Assembly: GCA_020403425.1 (NCBI GenBank) | Contig: JADBXR010000002.1 | Location: 868,001-932,000 of the forward strand | Direction: 5' to 3' | DNA: 64,000 bases | From: Chitinophagaceae bacterium | GTDB taxonomy: Bacteria; Bacteroidota; Bacteroidia; Chitinophagales; Chitinophagaceae | In this document: positions 17,611 through 26,046 of the stretch, in pieces | How positions within the stretch are numbered: position 1 is the first letter of the stretch | Layout of the letters: every line of letters begins with the position of its first letter | Notes under the pieces: generated by a model | What the model was told of the DNA's origin: nothing | Database searches by the model: none | Seen by the model: the letters and a program-made list of their open reading frames with translations, nothing else | Position numbers and translations under genes: made by a program

Positions 17611-18681
17611 ATGTTCCTCTTCGACGCCCATCTCGATCTCAGTATGAATGCCATGGAATGGAACCGCGACCTCCGCTTGCCGGTGCATGCCATCCGCGAA
17701 AGGGAAAGGGGCATGACGGATAAGCCCGACCGTGCCAGGGGAACCGTTTCCCTGCCAGCCTTACGCGAGGGCAATATCGGCATCGTGGTGGCCACGCAGA
17801 TCGGCCGTTATGTGGCGCCGGACAGTGCGCTCAGCGGCTGGCACTCGCCCGAACAGGCCTGGGCACAAACACAGGGACAACTGCAATGGTACCGGGCCAT
17901 GGAAGAAGCGGGCGAAATGGTACAGATCCGTACCCTGGCAGAACTGGAACATCATCTGTTAGTTTGGAATAATGGTGAGCCAAATGAACACAAAGCCATC
18001 GGTTATATCTTAAGTTTAGAAGGAGCCGATTCTTTGGTCACGATCGATCACCTGCATCGTGCCCATGCCTACGGATTACGTGCCGTTGGGCCTGGACATT
18101 ATGGGCCGGGCCGTTATGCCAATGGCACCAACGCCAGCGGTCACCTGAACGATATGGGCAAAGCGTTGTTGCAGGAAATGCAGCAACTGAACATCATACT
18201 CGATGCCACACATTTATGCGATGAAGCGTTCTGGGATGCCATGGAATTATTTGATGGCAGTATCTGGGCCAGCCATAATCATTGCCGCAGCCTGGTGAAC
18301 CATAACCGCCAGTTCAGTGATGAGATGATCAGAGCCCTGATCCAGAAAAAAGCGGTGATCGGCGCCGCCATGGATGCCTGGATGATCGTTCCGGGCTGGC
18401 AGAAAGGCATTTCCGATCCCAGGCAGATGAACTGCGGACTGGAACAGGTGATCGACCATATGGACCATATTTGCCAGATAGCCGGCAATACCCTGCATGT
18501 AGGCATCGGAACGGACCTGGATGGGGCTTATGGAACAGAACAATGTCCCTATGACATAGACACGATCGCAGACCTGCAACAGATGACCGGATTATTGATG
18601 AAACGTGGATACACGCAAAGCGATTGCGAAAACATCATGCATGGTAACTGGCTCAGGCTATTGAGACAGGCCTGGAAATAA
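17611..18681 (+). CDS. Membrane-dipeptidase-family (M19) dipeptidase
   Basis: Zinc dipeptidase of the renal-dipeptidase family, 356 residues, no signal peptide, so probably cytoplasmic. Metal-ligand motifs are visible: HxD in FDAHLDL at the N-terminus, the bridging Glu in LSLEGAD (about residue 135), and the histidines in DATHLCD and SHNHCR. Family members hydrolyse dipeptides, often with a D-residue at the C-terminal position. Position between a D-amino-acid PLP enzyme and an LD-carboxypeptidase fits recycling or use of peptidoglycan peptides. The start ATG follows the palindrome by 14 bp. Confidence 0.92.
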   Translation: MFLFDAHLDLSMNAMEWNRDLRLPVHAIRERERGMTDKPDRARGTVSLPALREGNIGIVVATQIGRYVAPDSALSGWHSPEQAWAQTQGQLQWYRAMEEAGEMVQIRTLAELEHHLLVWNNGEPNEHKAIGYILSLEGADSLVTIDHLHRAHAYGLRAVGPGHYGPGRYANGTNASGHLNDMGKALLQEMQQLNIILDATHLCDEAFWDAMELFDGSIWASHNHCRSLVNHNRQFSDEMIRALIQKKAVIGAAMDAWMIVPGWQKGISDPRQMNCGLEQVIDHMDHICQIAGNTLHVGIGTDLDGAYGTEQCPYDIDTIADLQQMTGLLMKRGYTQSDCENIMHGNWLRLLRQAWK

Positions 18682-18707
18682 CCTCTCCGGAAGTGTATCG
18701 GACTGAC

Positions 18708-19619
18708 CTATACCAATTCCTTCAACACAGTTTTTCCGGCGGTGACGGTTAACCGGTGTGTAACGCCCACTTTTAAAGCATAGTTATTCTTTCCATGACT
18801 CACCGGAAAATCAAAACAAACCGGGTATTTGAATTCCCGCACATGTGATTGAATGATCGTATACACATCGGAGCCGAAAGGCAGGGTAGTGTCTTTCATT
18901 TCAGTAAAACCGCCGATCACCAGTCCGGCCAGCCCATCCAGCATACCGCTGCGCTTCAGCTGTAGGAACATACGGTCAACATTGTAGATATATTCACCCA
19001 CATCTTCCAGGAACAGGATCTTTCCTTTGGTATCAAAAGAAGCATTGCTTCCCACCAGGTGTGCTACCAGGGAAAGATTACCGCCTACCAGTTCACCTTC
19101 GGCCTTTCCGTTGCGGTTCAGTTTGTGTGCCGGACAACTATAATTCGAAACAGTTCCCTTAAGGGCTTTTGCCAGTGATTGTACATATTCCTTTTTGTGA
19201 AGTCCGTGATTAAATGCGGCCGCCATGGGAGCATGCAAGGTCGCTATGTTGAGTTGGCGGTACACATGCGCATGTAACACCGTGATATCACTGAAGCCGA
19301 TCAGCCATTTGGGCTGTTTCCTGAATCGGGAGAAGTCGAGCCCGTCAATGATCCGGCTCATACCATAACCCCCTCTTCCGCAAAGAATGGCTTTTACCTC
19401 TTTGTCGTCGAGCATGGTTTGCAGGTCTTCCAGCCGTTCCGCATCGGTTCCGGAAAAATAGTGGAACTGGTTACCCAGGGTTTTGCCCACCCTTACCTGG
19501 TACCCCCATTCCTGCAGCACGCGGATACAGGTTTGGGCTTTGGCTTTGGGCATATATCCCGACGGGCAAACGATCCCGATCAGGTCTCCCTTTTTGAGGT
19601 AAGGCGGCAATTTGATCAT
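18708..19619 (-). CDS. LD-carboxypeptidase, family S66
   Basis: A 303-residue serine peptidase that removes the terminal D-alanine from cytoplasmic murein tetrapeptides (LdcA family). The expected triad positions are present: Ser in LIGFSDIT, Glu in LFLEDVGEYI and His in FPVSHGKNN; the GRGGYGMSRI segment of the N-terminal domain is also typical. No signal peptide. It is convergent with the M19 dipeptidase (26 bp apart), not in one operon with it, but supports the view that this 4-kb stretch handles cell-wall peptides. Confidence 0.93.
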   Translation of the reverse strand: MIKLPPYLKKGDLIGIVCPSGYMPKAKAQTCIRVLQEWGYQVRVGKTLGNQFHYFSGTDAERLEDLQTMLDDKEVKAILCGRGGYGMSRIIDGLDFSRFRKQPKWLIGFSDITVLHAHVYRQLNIATLHAPMAAAFNHGLHKKEYVQSLAKALKGTVSNYSCPAHKLNRNGKAEGELVGGNLSLVAHLVGSNASFDTKGKILFLEDVGEYIYNVDRMFLQLKRSGMLDGLAGLVIGGFTEMKDTTLPFGSDVYTIIQSHVREFKYPVCFDFPVSHGKNNYALKVGVTHRLTVTAGKTVLKELV

Positions 19620-19779
19620 ACAACAATATTACTGAACTGTTACTATATCTGAGCAGTCGCTCGGCTCAGTCAAATGACGCTTATCCCCCGGGCTTCCGGC
19701 CTAAAAGCCTATGAGTCCTAAAATCCTACATCCACAGATCCCTTCACTCCCTCAAAATTGCCTTCTTACAAGGATTACT

Positions 19780-19787
19780 TACTTTTG
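19780..19787 (+). promoter_or_regulatory. Promoter of metG
   Basis: TACTTTTG (exact TAnnTTTG) with an attg -33-like element at 19757-19760, 19 bp upstream. It places the transcript start near 19794, which rules out the in-frame ATG at 19711. Confidence 0.7.
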
Positions 19788-19806
19788 CAGACTTTCCCAA
19801 TTGGAA

Positions 19807-21966
19807 ATGACCGAACCGATGAACACACCCAAAAGATATTTGATCACTTCCGCCCTCCCTTATGCGAACGGGCTGAAACATATTGGTCACCTGGCCGGTG
19901 CCTACCTGCCTGCCGATATTTATGTACGTTACCTAAAAGCGCAAAAACGTGATGTGGTTTTTGTATGCGGCAGCGACGAACATGGAACGGCCATACCCAT
20001 TCAGGCCACCAAAGAAGGAACTACGGCGAGAGCGATCATAGATAAGTATCACCCCATCATGGAGCAGAACTTCAGGGACCTGGGGATCGAATTCGATATT
20101 TATCACCGCACCAGCGATCCACTGCACCATGAGACCGCACAGGAGTTCTTTACCAAACTGAACAATAACGGCGACCTGGAGATCAAAGAAAGCGAACAGT
20201 ATTTTGATGAGCAGGCCAATAGTTTCCTGGCCGACAGGTACATCAAAGGCACCTGCCCCAACTGTAATTTTCCCGGTGCTTATGGCGACCAGTGCGAAAG
20301 CTGCGGCAAGAGCCTGAGCCCGGATGAACTGATCAATCCCGTGAGTACGCTCAGCGGTAATCCACCGGTGAAGAAACTGACCAAACACTGGTACCTACCC
20401 CTGAACAGGCACGAAGAATTTTTACGCAACTGGATCCTGAAAGAACATGCCAGCGACTGGCGTCCAACCGTAGTGGGACAGTGTAAAAGCTGGATCGATG
20501 GCGGACTGCAGCCCCGTGCCGTAACACGCGATCTTGACTGGGGCGTGAAGGTACCGCTGAAAGAAGCCGATGGAAAAGTATTGTACGTGTGGTTCGATGC
20601 CCCTATCGGTTATATCAGCGCCACCAAACAGTGGGCGCTGAACAACGAGAAGGACTGGCGACCTTACTGGGAGGACAAAGAGACCAAACTGGTGCATTTT
20701 ATCGGCAAGGACAATATCGTGTTCCACTGCCTGATCTTCCCGGTAATGCTGAAACTGCATGGCAATATCCTGCCCGATAATGTGCCTTCCAACGAGTTCA
20801 TGAACCTGGAAGGGGACAAGATGAGTACCAGCCGCAACTGGAAACTGGATATGCAGGACTACATCGACGACTTCATCAAAAAAGAGAATGGTGGTAGCCA
20901 GATGGCAGATGTATTGCGGTATTACCTGACCCTGATCGCACCGGAAACCAAAGACAGTGAATTTACCTGGCAGGGATTCCAGGATGCCAATAACAGCGAG
21001 CTGGTCAGCATTTTCGGCAACTATATCAACAGGAGCCTGGTACTGATGCATAAGCTCTGCAAGGGTAAGGTACCACCGTTGCACAATGATACTTTAACGG
21101 AACTTGACAGGACAACCATCGAAGAGATCGAAGCCTGCAAACAGAAAGTAGAGAGCCTGCTGGAGCAGTACAAGTTCCGCGATGCGCTGTTTGAGGTGAT
21201 CAACCTGGCACGTACCGGCAACCAGTACATGCAGAAAAAAGAACCCTGGATCCTCGCCAAACAGGTAGATGCGGACGGTAACGTGATCCGTGAAGCACAA
21301 CAGTCGATCGACAATACCCTGCACATCTGTTTACAGCTTTGTGCCAACCTGGCCATCCTGGTCAACCCCTTCCTGCCGTTCACGGCTAAGAAAATATGTC
21401 ACCTGCTGAAAGTGGTGGACAAGATACTTGATTGGGAAAATGCAGGCAAGATGAAATTATTAAGCGTAGGATATACCTTACGGGCACCGGAATTGCTGTT
21501 CCGTAAGATAGAGGACAGTGAGATCACTTATCAGGTAGAAAAATTAAAAGCAGCAGCCGTGAATCGTGAATCATCAGTTGCCAGTGTCCCTGTTACTGCA
21601 AAAGTGGAAGAGCCCAAAGCAGCAAGTGGTCCGGTGAAACCAGAGATCGTGTTTGATGATTTTGCCAAGATCGACCTGAAAGTAGGTAAAATTGTGAGTG
21701 CCGAAAAAGTGGAGAAAGCCGACAAATTGTTGAAACTCTCTGTTGATCTGGGTTTTGAAACCCGCACCATCGTATCGGGTATCGCAATGCATTTTGCACC
21801 CGAAGAGATCGTAGGTAAACAAGTGACCGTAGTCACCAATCTTGCACCCCGTAAAATGAGGGGGATTGAAAGCAATGGTATGATCTTAATGGCAGAGGAC
21901 GCCAACGGAAAACTTCATTTCATCAACCCGGAAACAGAGATCAATCCCGGCGCAGGAGTGAGTTAA
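19807..21966 (+). CDS. metG: Methionyl-tRNA synthetase with C-terminal tRNA-binding domain
   Basis: Charges tRNA-Met; 719 residues from the chosen start. Order: catalytic core with HIGH (GLKHIGHLAG), a CxxC...CxxC zinc knuckle (CPNCNFPG, CESCGK), KMSKS variant GDKMSTSRNW, anticodon-binding helices, then a C-terminal EMAP/OB domain (IDLKVGKIVSAEKVEKADKL) that dimerises the enzyme. The frame runs up to 19711, but the promoter at 19780 and the conserved MNTPKRYLITSALPYANG put the start at 19807 or 19819. The linker before the OB domain contains four heptamer units (21558-21585) coding VNRESSVAS. Confidence 0.95.
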   Translation: MTEPMNTPKRYLITSALPYANGLKHIGHLAGAYLPADIYVRYLKAQKRDVVFVCGSDEHGTAIPIQATKEGTTARAIIDKYHPIMEQNFRDLGIEFDIYHRTSDPLHHETAQEFFTKLNNNGDLEIKESEQYFDEQANSFLADRYIKGTCPNCNFPGAYGDQCESCGKSLSPDELINPVSTLSGNPPVKKLTKHWYLPLNRHEEFLRNWILKEHASDWRPTVVGQCKSWIDGGLQPRAVTRDLDWGVKVPLKEADGKVLYVWFDAPIGYISATKQWALNNEKDWRPYWEDKETKLVHFIGKDNIVFHCLIFPVMLKLHGNILPDNVPSNEFMNLEGDKMSTSRNWKLDMQDYIDDFIKKENGGSQMADVLRYYLTLIAPETKDSEFTWQGFQDANNSELVSIFGNYINRSLVLMHKLCKGKVPPLHNDTLTELDRTTIEEIEACKQKVESLLEQYKFRDALFEVINLARTGNQYMQKKEPWILAKQVDADGNVIREAQQSIDNTLHICLQLCANLAILVNPFLPFTAKKICHLLKVVDKILDWENAGKMKLLSVGYTLRAPELLFRKIEDSEITYQVEKLKAAAVNRESSVASVPVTAKVEEPKAASGPVKPEIVFDDFAKIDLKVGKIVSAEKVEKADKLLKLSVDLGFETRTIVSGIAMHFAPEEIVGKQVTVVTNLAPRKMRGIESNGMILMAEDANGKLHFINPETEINPGAGVS
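21558..21585. repeat. Heptamer repeat in the metG linker
   Basis: cgtgaat, cgtgaat, catcagt, tgccagt: a single-arm remnant of the palindrome family, in frame between the anticodon-binding and C-terminal domains. The frame used avoids the TGA present in the other frames. Confidence 0.7.
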
Positions 21967-21993
21967 GCATCGGGTGTTGATTAAAAAAATAAA

Positions 21994-22036
21994 AAGGGTT
22001 AAAGTAGTTCGGATGATCTGTACTACTTTAACCCTT
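21994..22036. terminator. Bidirectional terminator after metG
   Basis: aagggttaaagtagt (21994-22008) and its exact complement (22022-22036) form a 15-bp stem; on the plus strand it is followed by caattttttaac, on the minus strand by an A/T-rich tract giving T-runs. It separates convergent metG and the subunit-3 gene. Confidence 0.85.
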
Positions 22037-22062
22037 CAATTTTTTAACCCCTTTAACGCTCC

Positions 22063-22755
22063 CTACGCCTTATCAAAGCTTACGCACTCTTTTAGTTCTT
22101 TTTCTGTGTACGCGTATCCATACTGTTTCAACACATCATCCGGCACACCATTCCATTGGTTAGGAGTATTGCCCATATACCCCAGGTCTTTTACACCTAT
22201 TTCTGATGTATAGAAACCGGTCATTACCATATCGCGCATTTTATTGAAGAATTCAACCCCCTGTTGCATGCCAGGTTTGATGGTGCGTTTGTTTTTACTG
22301 ATGGCCCCTTCCACTTCCGGATAAGCGATATCTTCCACGATCTCTATCTGCTGTTTGTGATCAGCGTCCTTGAACGCTTTTCCGAAACGTTTCAGGCTCT
22401 CTACATCCAGCCAGCGTAACCCGCCACGCAAAGGTGTCTGGTGTTCAGGCATATCTTTCACGATGAACTCCAGGAACTCATGCACTTTGGCATCAGAAGC
22501 ACTGCCACTTATTTCATCTTTCGGAAGAATGATATCTTCGAGTACGATGATCGTAGCCATTTCATGTTCGGTGAAGAACTTAGGCTCCGCCTCGATCTTC
22601 TTCAGGTAGTCCTTCTCTTCCTGCATCCTGTCTTCCAGTTTCGCATCCGGCGATGCCGCAATGGCTTTCTTGTCACTATTCTTGCAGGCTTCTACCAATA
22701 CCCCCGAAGCGGCTGTACCGATCAGGAGGGCTTTGATGGATTTTCTTCTGTCCAT
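22063..22755 (-). CDS. Gluconate 2-dehydrogenase subunit 3-like lipoprotein
   Basis: A 230-residue small subunit that accompanies membrane GMC dehydrogenases. The N-terminus MDRRKSIKALLIGTAASG carries a twin-arginine-like motif and ends in a possible lipobox (VLVEAC), suggesting export folded and lipid attachment. The family's tail YMGNTPNQWNGVPDDVLKQY is recognisable. The GTG at 22764 is less likely than the ATG at 22755. It lies downstream of the GMC oxidoreductase on the same strand, separated by a 113-bp repeat, and is presumably its partner. Confidence 0.85.
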   Translation of the reverse strand: MDRRKSIKALLIGTAASGVLVEACKNSDKKAIAASPDAKLEDRMQEEKDYLKKIEAEPKFFTEHEMATIIVLEDIILPKDEISGSASDAKVHEFLEFIVKDMPEHQTPLRGGLRWLDVESLKRFGKAFKDADHKQQIEIVEDIAYPEVEGAISKNKRTIKPGMQQGVEFFNKMRDMVMTGFYTSEIGVKDLGYMGNTPNQWNGVPDDVLKQYGYAYTEKELKECVSFDKA

Positions 22756-22756
22756 G

Positions 22757-22856
22757 ATGATCACAGATTTTTATGATTTATGTATGATCACAGATTTTTA
22801 TGATCTGAGTATGATTTCACTGAAAGAAACCTTCTGCGAAATCATACTCAGATCAT
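22757..22856. repeat. 27-bp direct repeat plus 19-bp palindrome
   Basis: atgatcacagatttttatgat occurs at 22757-22777 and 22784-22804, period 27. The second copy runs into atgatctgagtatgatttc (22800-22818), which has an exact inverted copy at 22838-22856. The structure fills the whole space between the two GMC-unit genes. It is similar in style to, but not in phase with, the heptamer palindromes. Confidence 0.8.
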
Positions 22857-22868
22857 ATCTATCAGCGA

Positions 22869-24611
22869 TCAAAGGTTTTGTTTTTTCATTTCGTCAATGA
22901 TATATTCCGAAGCACGCATAGAAAGCGCCAGGATCGTCCAGGTGATGTTCTTATCGGCCTGAGATGTGAACTGACTGCCATCTACGCAGAACAGGGTCTT
23001 GCAGTCATGCGCCTGGCTCCATTTGTTCAGAGCTGAGGTCTTACGGTCCGCTCCCATACGAACGGTTCCGGCTTCGTGGATGATGTTGCCGGGGTTGTTA
23101 AGTCCCCAGTTGTTCTTTTCATCATCATCTCCCCCCCAGGTAATGACGGCACCCATATTATGCAGGATCTCTTTAAAGGTCTCCTTCATGTGTTTGGCCT
23201 GTTTGATCTCGTACTCGGAATGATTGGTATGGAAACGCAGTACGGGGATCCCGTATTTGTCAACCACTTTCGGATCTATCTCGCAATAGTTGTTGATATT
23301 AGGAACCGCTTCACCCCTGCCGGCCATACCTACGCCTGCTCCGTAGAAGAATCGGGCATCTTCTTTCAGTCCGGCACCATACCCTCCGGCTTCCTTGGTT
23401 TTACCGTTCACCATGTATTTGCCGTTCTGGTATTGCATGCCCATACCGAAACCATATGCCGGCTGACCCATGCCGCCCCAGTACTCAATATGGTAACCAC
23501 GTGGAAAGTCCAGCTTCTTATTATCCAGCCACCAGGGGGTATACACGTGCATACCTCCCACGCCATCTTCGTTGTAACGCTTGCGGCCATACAATTGTGG
23601 CAATACGCCACCTACAGCGGCTCCGGTAGAATCATGCAAATACTTACCTACCACATTGCTATCGTTGGCCAAACCATTCGGATGGCGGGTTGATTTTGAG
23701 TTCAGCAACAGACGGGCGGTTTCGCAGGCACTGGCTGCCAGTATCACTACTCGGCCACTTACCTGGTACTCCATCATATCCGCTTTGTTCACGTAAGATA
23801 TGCCCGTAGCAATGCCTTCCGCGTTGGTGATCACTTCGCGTGCCATGGCATTGGTGATCACATCCACGTTGCCGGTTGCCACAGCGGGTTTGATGAGTAC
23901 GGAAGAGGAGGAGAAGTCGCCATATACCTTACAGCTTCTGCCACACTGCGCACAAAAGAAACAGGCGCCACGCTCATCATTGATTTTCTTGGTGAGGATC
24001 GATAAACGCGATGGGATCACAGGGATCCCCATGCCTGTCGCCGCTTTTTTGATCATTAGCTCATGCAGCCTGGGTTTGGGCGGCGGTAAAAAAATACCAT
24101 CAGGGTCGTTGGGCAATCCTTCATTCGACCCAAAGACACCGATCAGTTTATCGATCTTATCGTAGTAAGGTTTTACATCTTCGTAACCGATGGGCCAGTC
24201 ATCACCCAGACCATCAATACTTCTGCGTTTGAAGTCTTTCGGACCAAAACGCAGGGAGATACGGCCCCAGTGATTGGTCCGTCCGCCGATCATACGTGCC
24301 CGCCACCAGTCCCATTTGGCACTGCCTTCGGCCATGGTATAGGGTTCACCGTCAATTTCCCAACCCCAGTAACATCCGTCAAAATCGCCGAAGGGCCTGA
24401 ACTTGGTACTGGCGCCGCGACGAGGGGAATCCCATGGGTTTTTCAACTGGGAGGAGTGTTTGGCAGGATCATAATCAGGCCCTGCTTCTATCAGGCATAC
24501 TTTCAGGCCCGATTTGGCCAATACATACGCAGCCATACCGCCACCCGCACCGGAGCCAACAATCACGGCATCGTATTTCTTGCTTTCTTTTTTGATCTGG
24601 AGATCGCCCAT
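22869..24611 (-). CDS. GMC-family FAD oxidoreductase, gluconate-dehydrogenase-like
   Basis: A 580-residue flavoprotein dehydrogenase of sugars or sugar acids. N-terminal dinucleotide fold AVIVGSGAGGGMAAYVLA followed by LIEAGPDYD, the substrate-cap region, and the GMC C-terminal segment HEAGTVRMGAD...FCVDGSQF with NITWTILALSMR. A cysteine cluster CFFCAQCGRSC (near residue 220) occurs in this subgroup. No Tat signal of its own is visible; the partner subunit at 22063-22755 carries one, so the pair may be exported together. The substrate cannot be told from sequence. No cytochrome c subunit is adjacent. Confidence 0.88.
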   Translation of the reverse strand: MGDLQIKKESKKYDAVIVGSGAGGGMAAYVLAKSGLKVCLIEAGPDYDPAKHSSQLKNPWDSPRRGASTKFRPFGDFDGCYWGWEIDGEPYTMAEGSAKWDWWRARMIGGRTNHWGRISLRFGPKDFKRRSIDGLGDDWPIGYEDVKPYYDKIDKLIGVFGSNEGLPNDPDGIFLPPPKPRLHELMIKKAATGMGIPVIPSRLSILTKKINDERGACFFCAQCGRSCKVYGDFSSSSVLIKPAVATGNVDVITNAMAREVITNAEGIATGISYVNKADMMEYQVSGRVVILAASACETARLLLNSKSTRHPNGLANDSNVVGKYLHDSTGAAVGGVLPQLYGRKRYNEDGVGGMHVYTPWWLDNKKLDFPRGYHIEYWGGMGQPAYGFGMGMQYQNGKYMVNGKTKEAGGYGAGLKEDARFFYGAGVGMAGRGEAVPNINNYCEIDPKVVDKYGIPVLRFHTNHSEYEIKQAKHMKETFKEILHNMGAVITWGGDDDEKNNWGLNNPGNIIHEAGTVRMGADRKTSALNKWSQAHDCKTLFCVDGSQFTSQADKNITWTILALSMRASEYIIDEMKKQNL

Positions 24612-24847
24612 ATAGCAATATTGATTTTGAGATTCGTTGAGGGAATGAAAATAAGTTATTTCACTTGTTACAAAAAGTGTTTTAGCCGAAAGTCAAAAAA
24701 GTATCGGTATTGATCATAATTTACCATCATATCACATGACCAGCAAAGTAATGCCTTTGAAAGGGATGCTTAATATACATTTTTTGCCACATAAAAAAAG
24801 GGGAGAATTCCCGTTTTTTCGTGAGGACCAGATATTTACTTTTAGAA

Positions 24848-24860
24848 AGCCCACCCCCCT
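24848..24860. repeat. C-tract arm flanking a small secreted gene
   Basis: agcccacccccct at 24848-24860 is complementary to aggggggggtgggc at 25157-25170 apart from two extra G. The pair brackets the gene at 24888-25151 and could hold the ends of its mRNA together. Confidence 0.45.
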
Positions 24861-24887
24861 TCCTTTCTTCACATAAAAACAAAAAAA

Positions 24888-25151
24888 ATGAAAAAACTCT
24901 TATTATTCGTAGTCATTGCATTTATTGGCACAACGACATTGGCCAACAAATCTCTCCCCCCCTCCATTTCTTCAGAAAAGCAGTTCGTGGTAGAAGCTCA
25001 ATACGACTGGCCAGTAGACAACTGCGGGAAAACACTTTCGGTGACAGTCACGTGTACAGGTTACTGTGACCCTAATGGCAATATGCGGGATGCTGCCAAT
25101 GATTATGTGTTGGCACATTGGAATTCAGAAACAGGTTGTTATATTCCATAA
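24888..25151 (+). CDS. Small secreted cysteine-containing protein
   Basis: An 87-residue product with signal peptide MKKLLLFVVIAFIGTTTLAN and a mature part of about 67 residues containing four cysteines (DNCGK, TVTCTG, GYCDPNG, TGCYIP), enough for two disulfides. No family recognised. It lies 44 bp before a GLPGLI gene and an outer-membrane barrel on the same strand, and shares their AT-rich composition. It may be a secreted peptide or a surface factor handled by these neighbours; that is speculation. A weak -7-like tacttttag occurs at about 24836. Confidence 0.6.
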   Translation: MKKLLLFVVIAFIGTTTLANKSLPPSISSEKQFVVEAQYDWPVDNCGKTLSVTVTCTGYCDPNGNMRDAANDYVLAHWNSETGCYIP

Positions 25152-25195
25152 AAAATAGGGGGGGGTGGGCACTTTAATAACAATAAAATGACCTT

Positions 25196-26029
25196 ATGAA
25201 AAAAATAATGCTATTGATACTACTTCAACTGTCCGTTAACATAATTTATTCGCAGATAAACCAATGGAAAGTATCAGGGAAAATCTACTACAATACCACG
25301 CATATTAGAGATACCATTTCGAGTAGAACAATGAACGAAGTGTCGATACTATATTTTGGAGCAGAGGGCAGTCTCTATAGAAGTTATGAAGCAATGCAAG
25401 GGTTAGCTGCATTTCAAAAGTGGCGTGAGTCTGGTTATATAGGCCCCAACCCCGGTTTTGGAAGAGGAACGCGAGACCTTTATTACGTCAATCCCAACAA
25501 AAAAGAAGTGGCAAGGGTCAGGGATTTTTTTATTGGCGGAGATTTACTCAGCAAGGCTAACTATATTATGCCAGAACCAATGGAATCTTTCAACTGGAAT
25601 ATTACCACCCAAACAAAAAAAATTGGTGACTTTATTTGCCAGATGGCCACAGGCAATTGCCGGGGTCGTTTGTATACTGTTTGGTTTTGCAACGATATTC
25701 CCTTTTCAGCCGGCCCCTGGAAACTGGCAGGTTTGCCGGGATTGATTTTGGAAGCGGAAGACAGCAAAAAACAAGTGATTTTCAGGTTTAACAGAATTGA
25801 ATATCCCATAACAGAATTCATAGAACCCGTTTCTAACGCTATCATCGTCAAAGAAACTGACTTTGAGAAAATGAGGCAGGCCTATTATGATAATCCGAGC
25901 CCATCAGGTAGCAGTACAGGTGTAAAAGCTATTATCAAAAATGTACAGGGGCAAGAAGTTATTTCCAAAAGGCCCACAATCAATAACCCTATAGACCTCA
26001 TCAGCAAGCTACCCACATTGATTTTTTAG
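25196..26029 (+). CDS. GLPGLI family protein
   Basis: A 277-residue exported protein (signal peptide MKKIMLLILLQLSVNIIYS) carrying the signature WKLAGLPGLILEAEDSKK at about residues 178-195 that defines the Bacteroidota GLPGLI family. The family has no established biochemical role but is very often encoded next to TonB-receptor-like barrels, as here (next gene 17 bp downstream). Conserved features include the FTAWYCxDIPFSAGPW-like stretch, here VWFCNDIPFSAGPW. AT-rich codon use differs from the housekeeping genes around it. Confidence 0.9.
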   Translation: MKKIMLLILLQLSVNIIYSQINQWKVSGKIYYNTTHIRDTISSRTMNEVSILYFGAEGSLYRSYEAMQGLAAFQKWRESGYIGPNPGFGRGTRDLYYVNPNKKEVARVRDFFIGGDLLSKANYIMPEPMESFNWNITTQTKKIGDFICQMATGNCRGRLYTVWFCNDIPFSAGPWKLAGLPGLILEAEDSKKQVIFRFNRIEYPITEFIEPVSNAIIVKETDFEKMRQAYYDNPSPSGSSTGVKAIIKNVQGQEVISKRPTINNPIDLISKLPTLIF

Positions 26030-26046
26030 ATGCTCGGGGATTTACT

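Noticed and set aside
17541-17723. Small ORF starting in the palindrome at 17515 (peptide with ITHSRLTIHDSRF)
   Set aside because: It is translated repeat DNA running into the dipeptidase gene in another frame.
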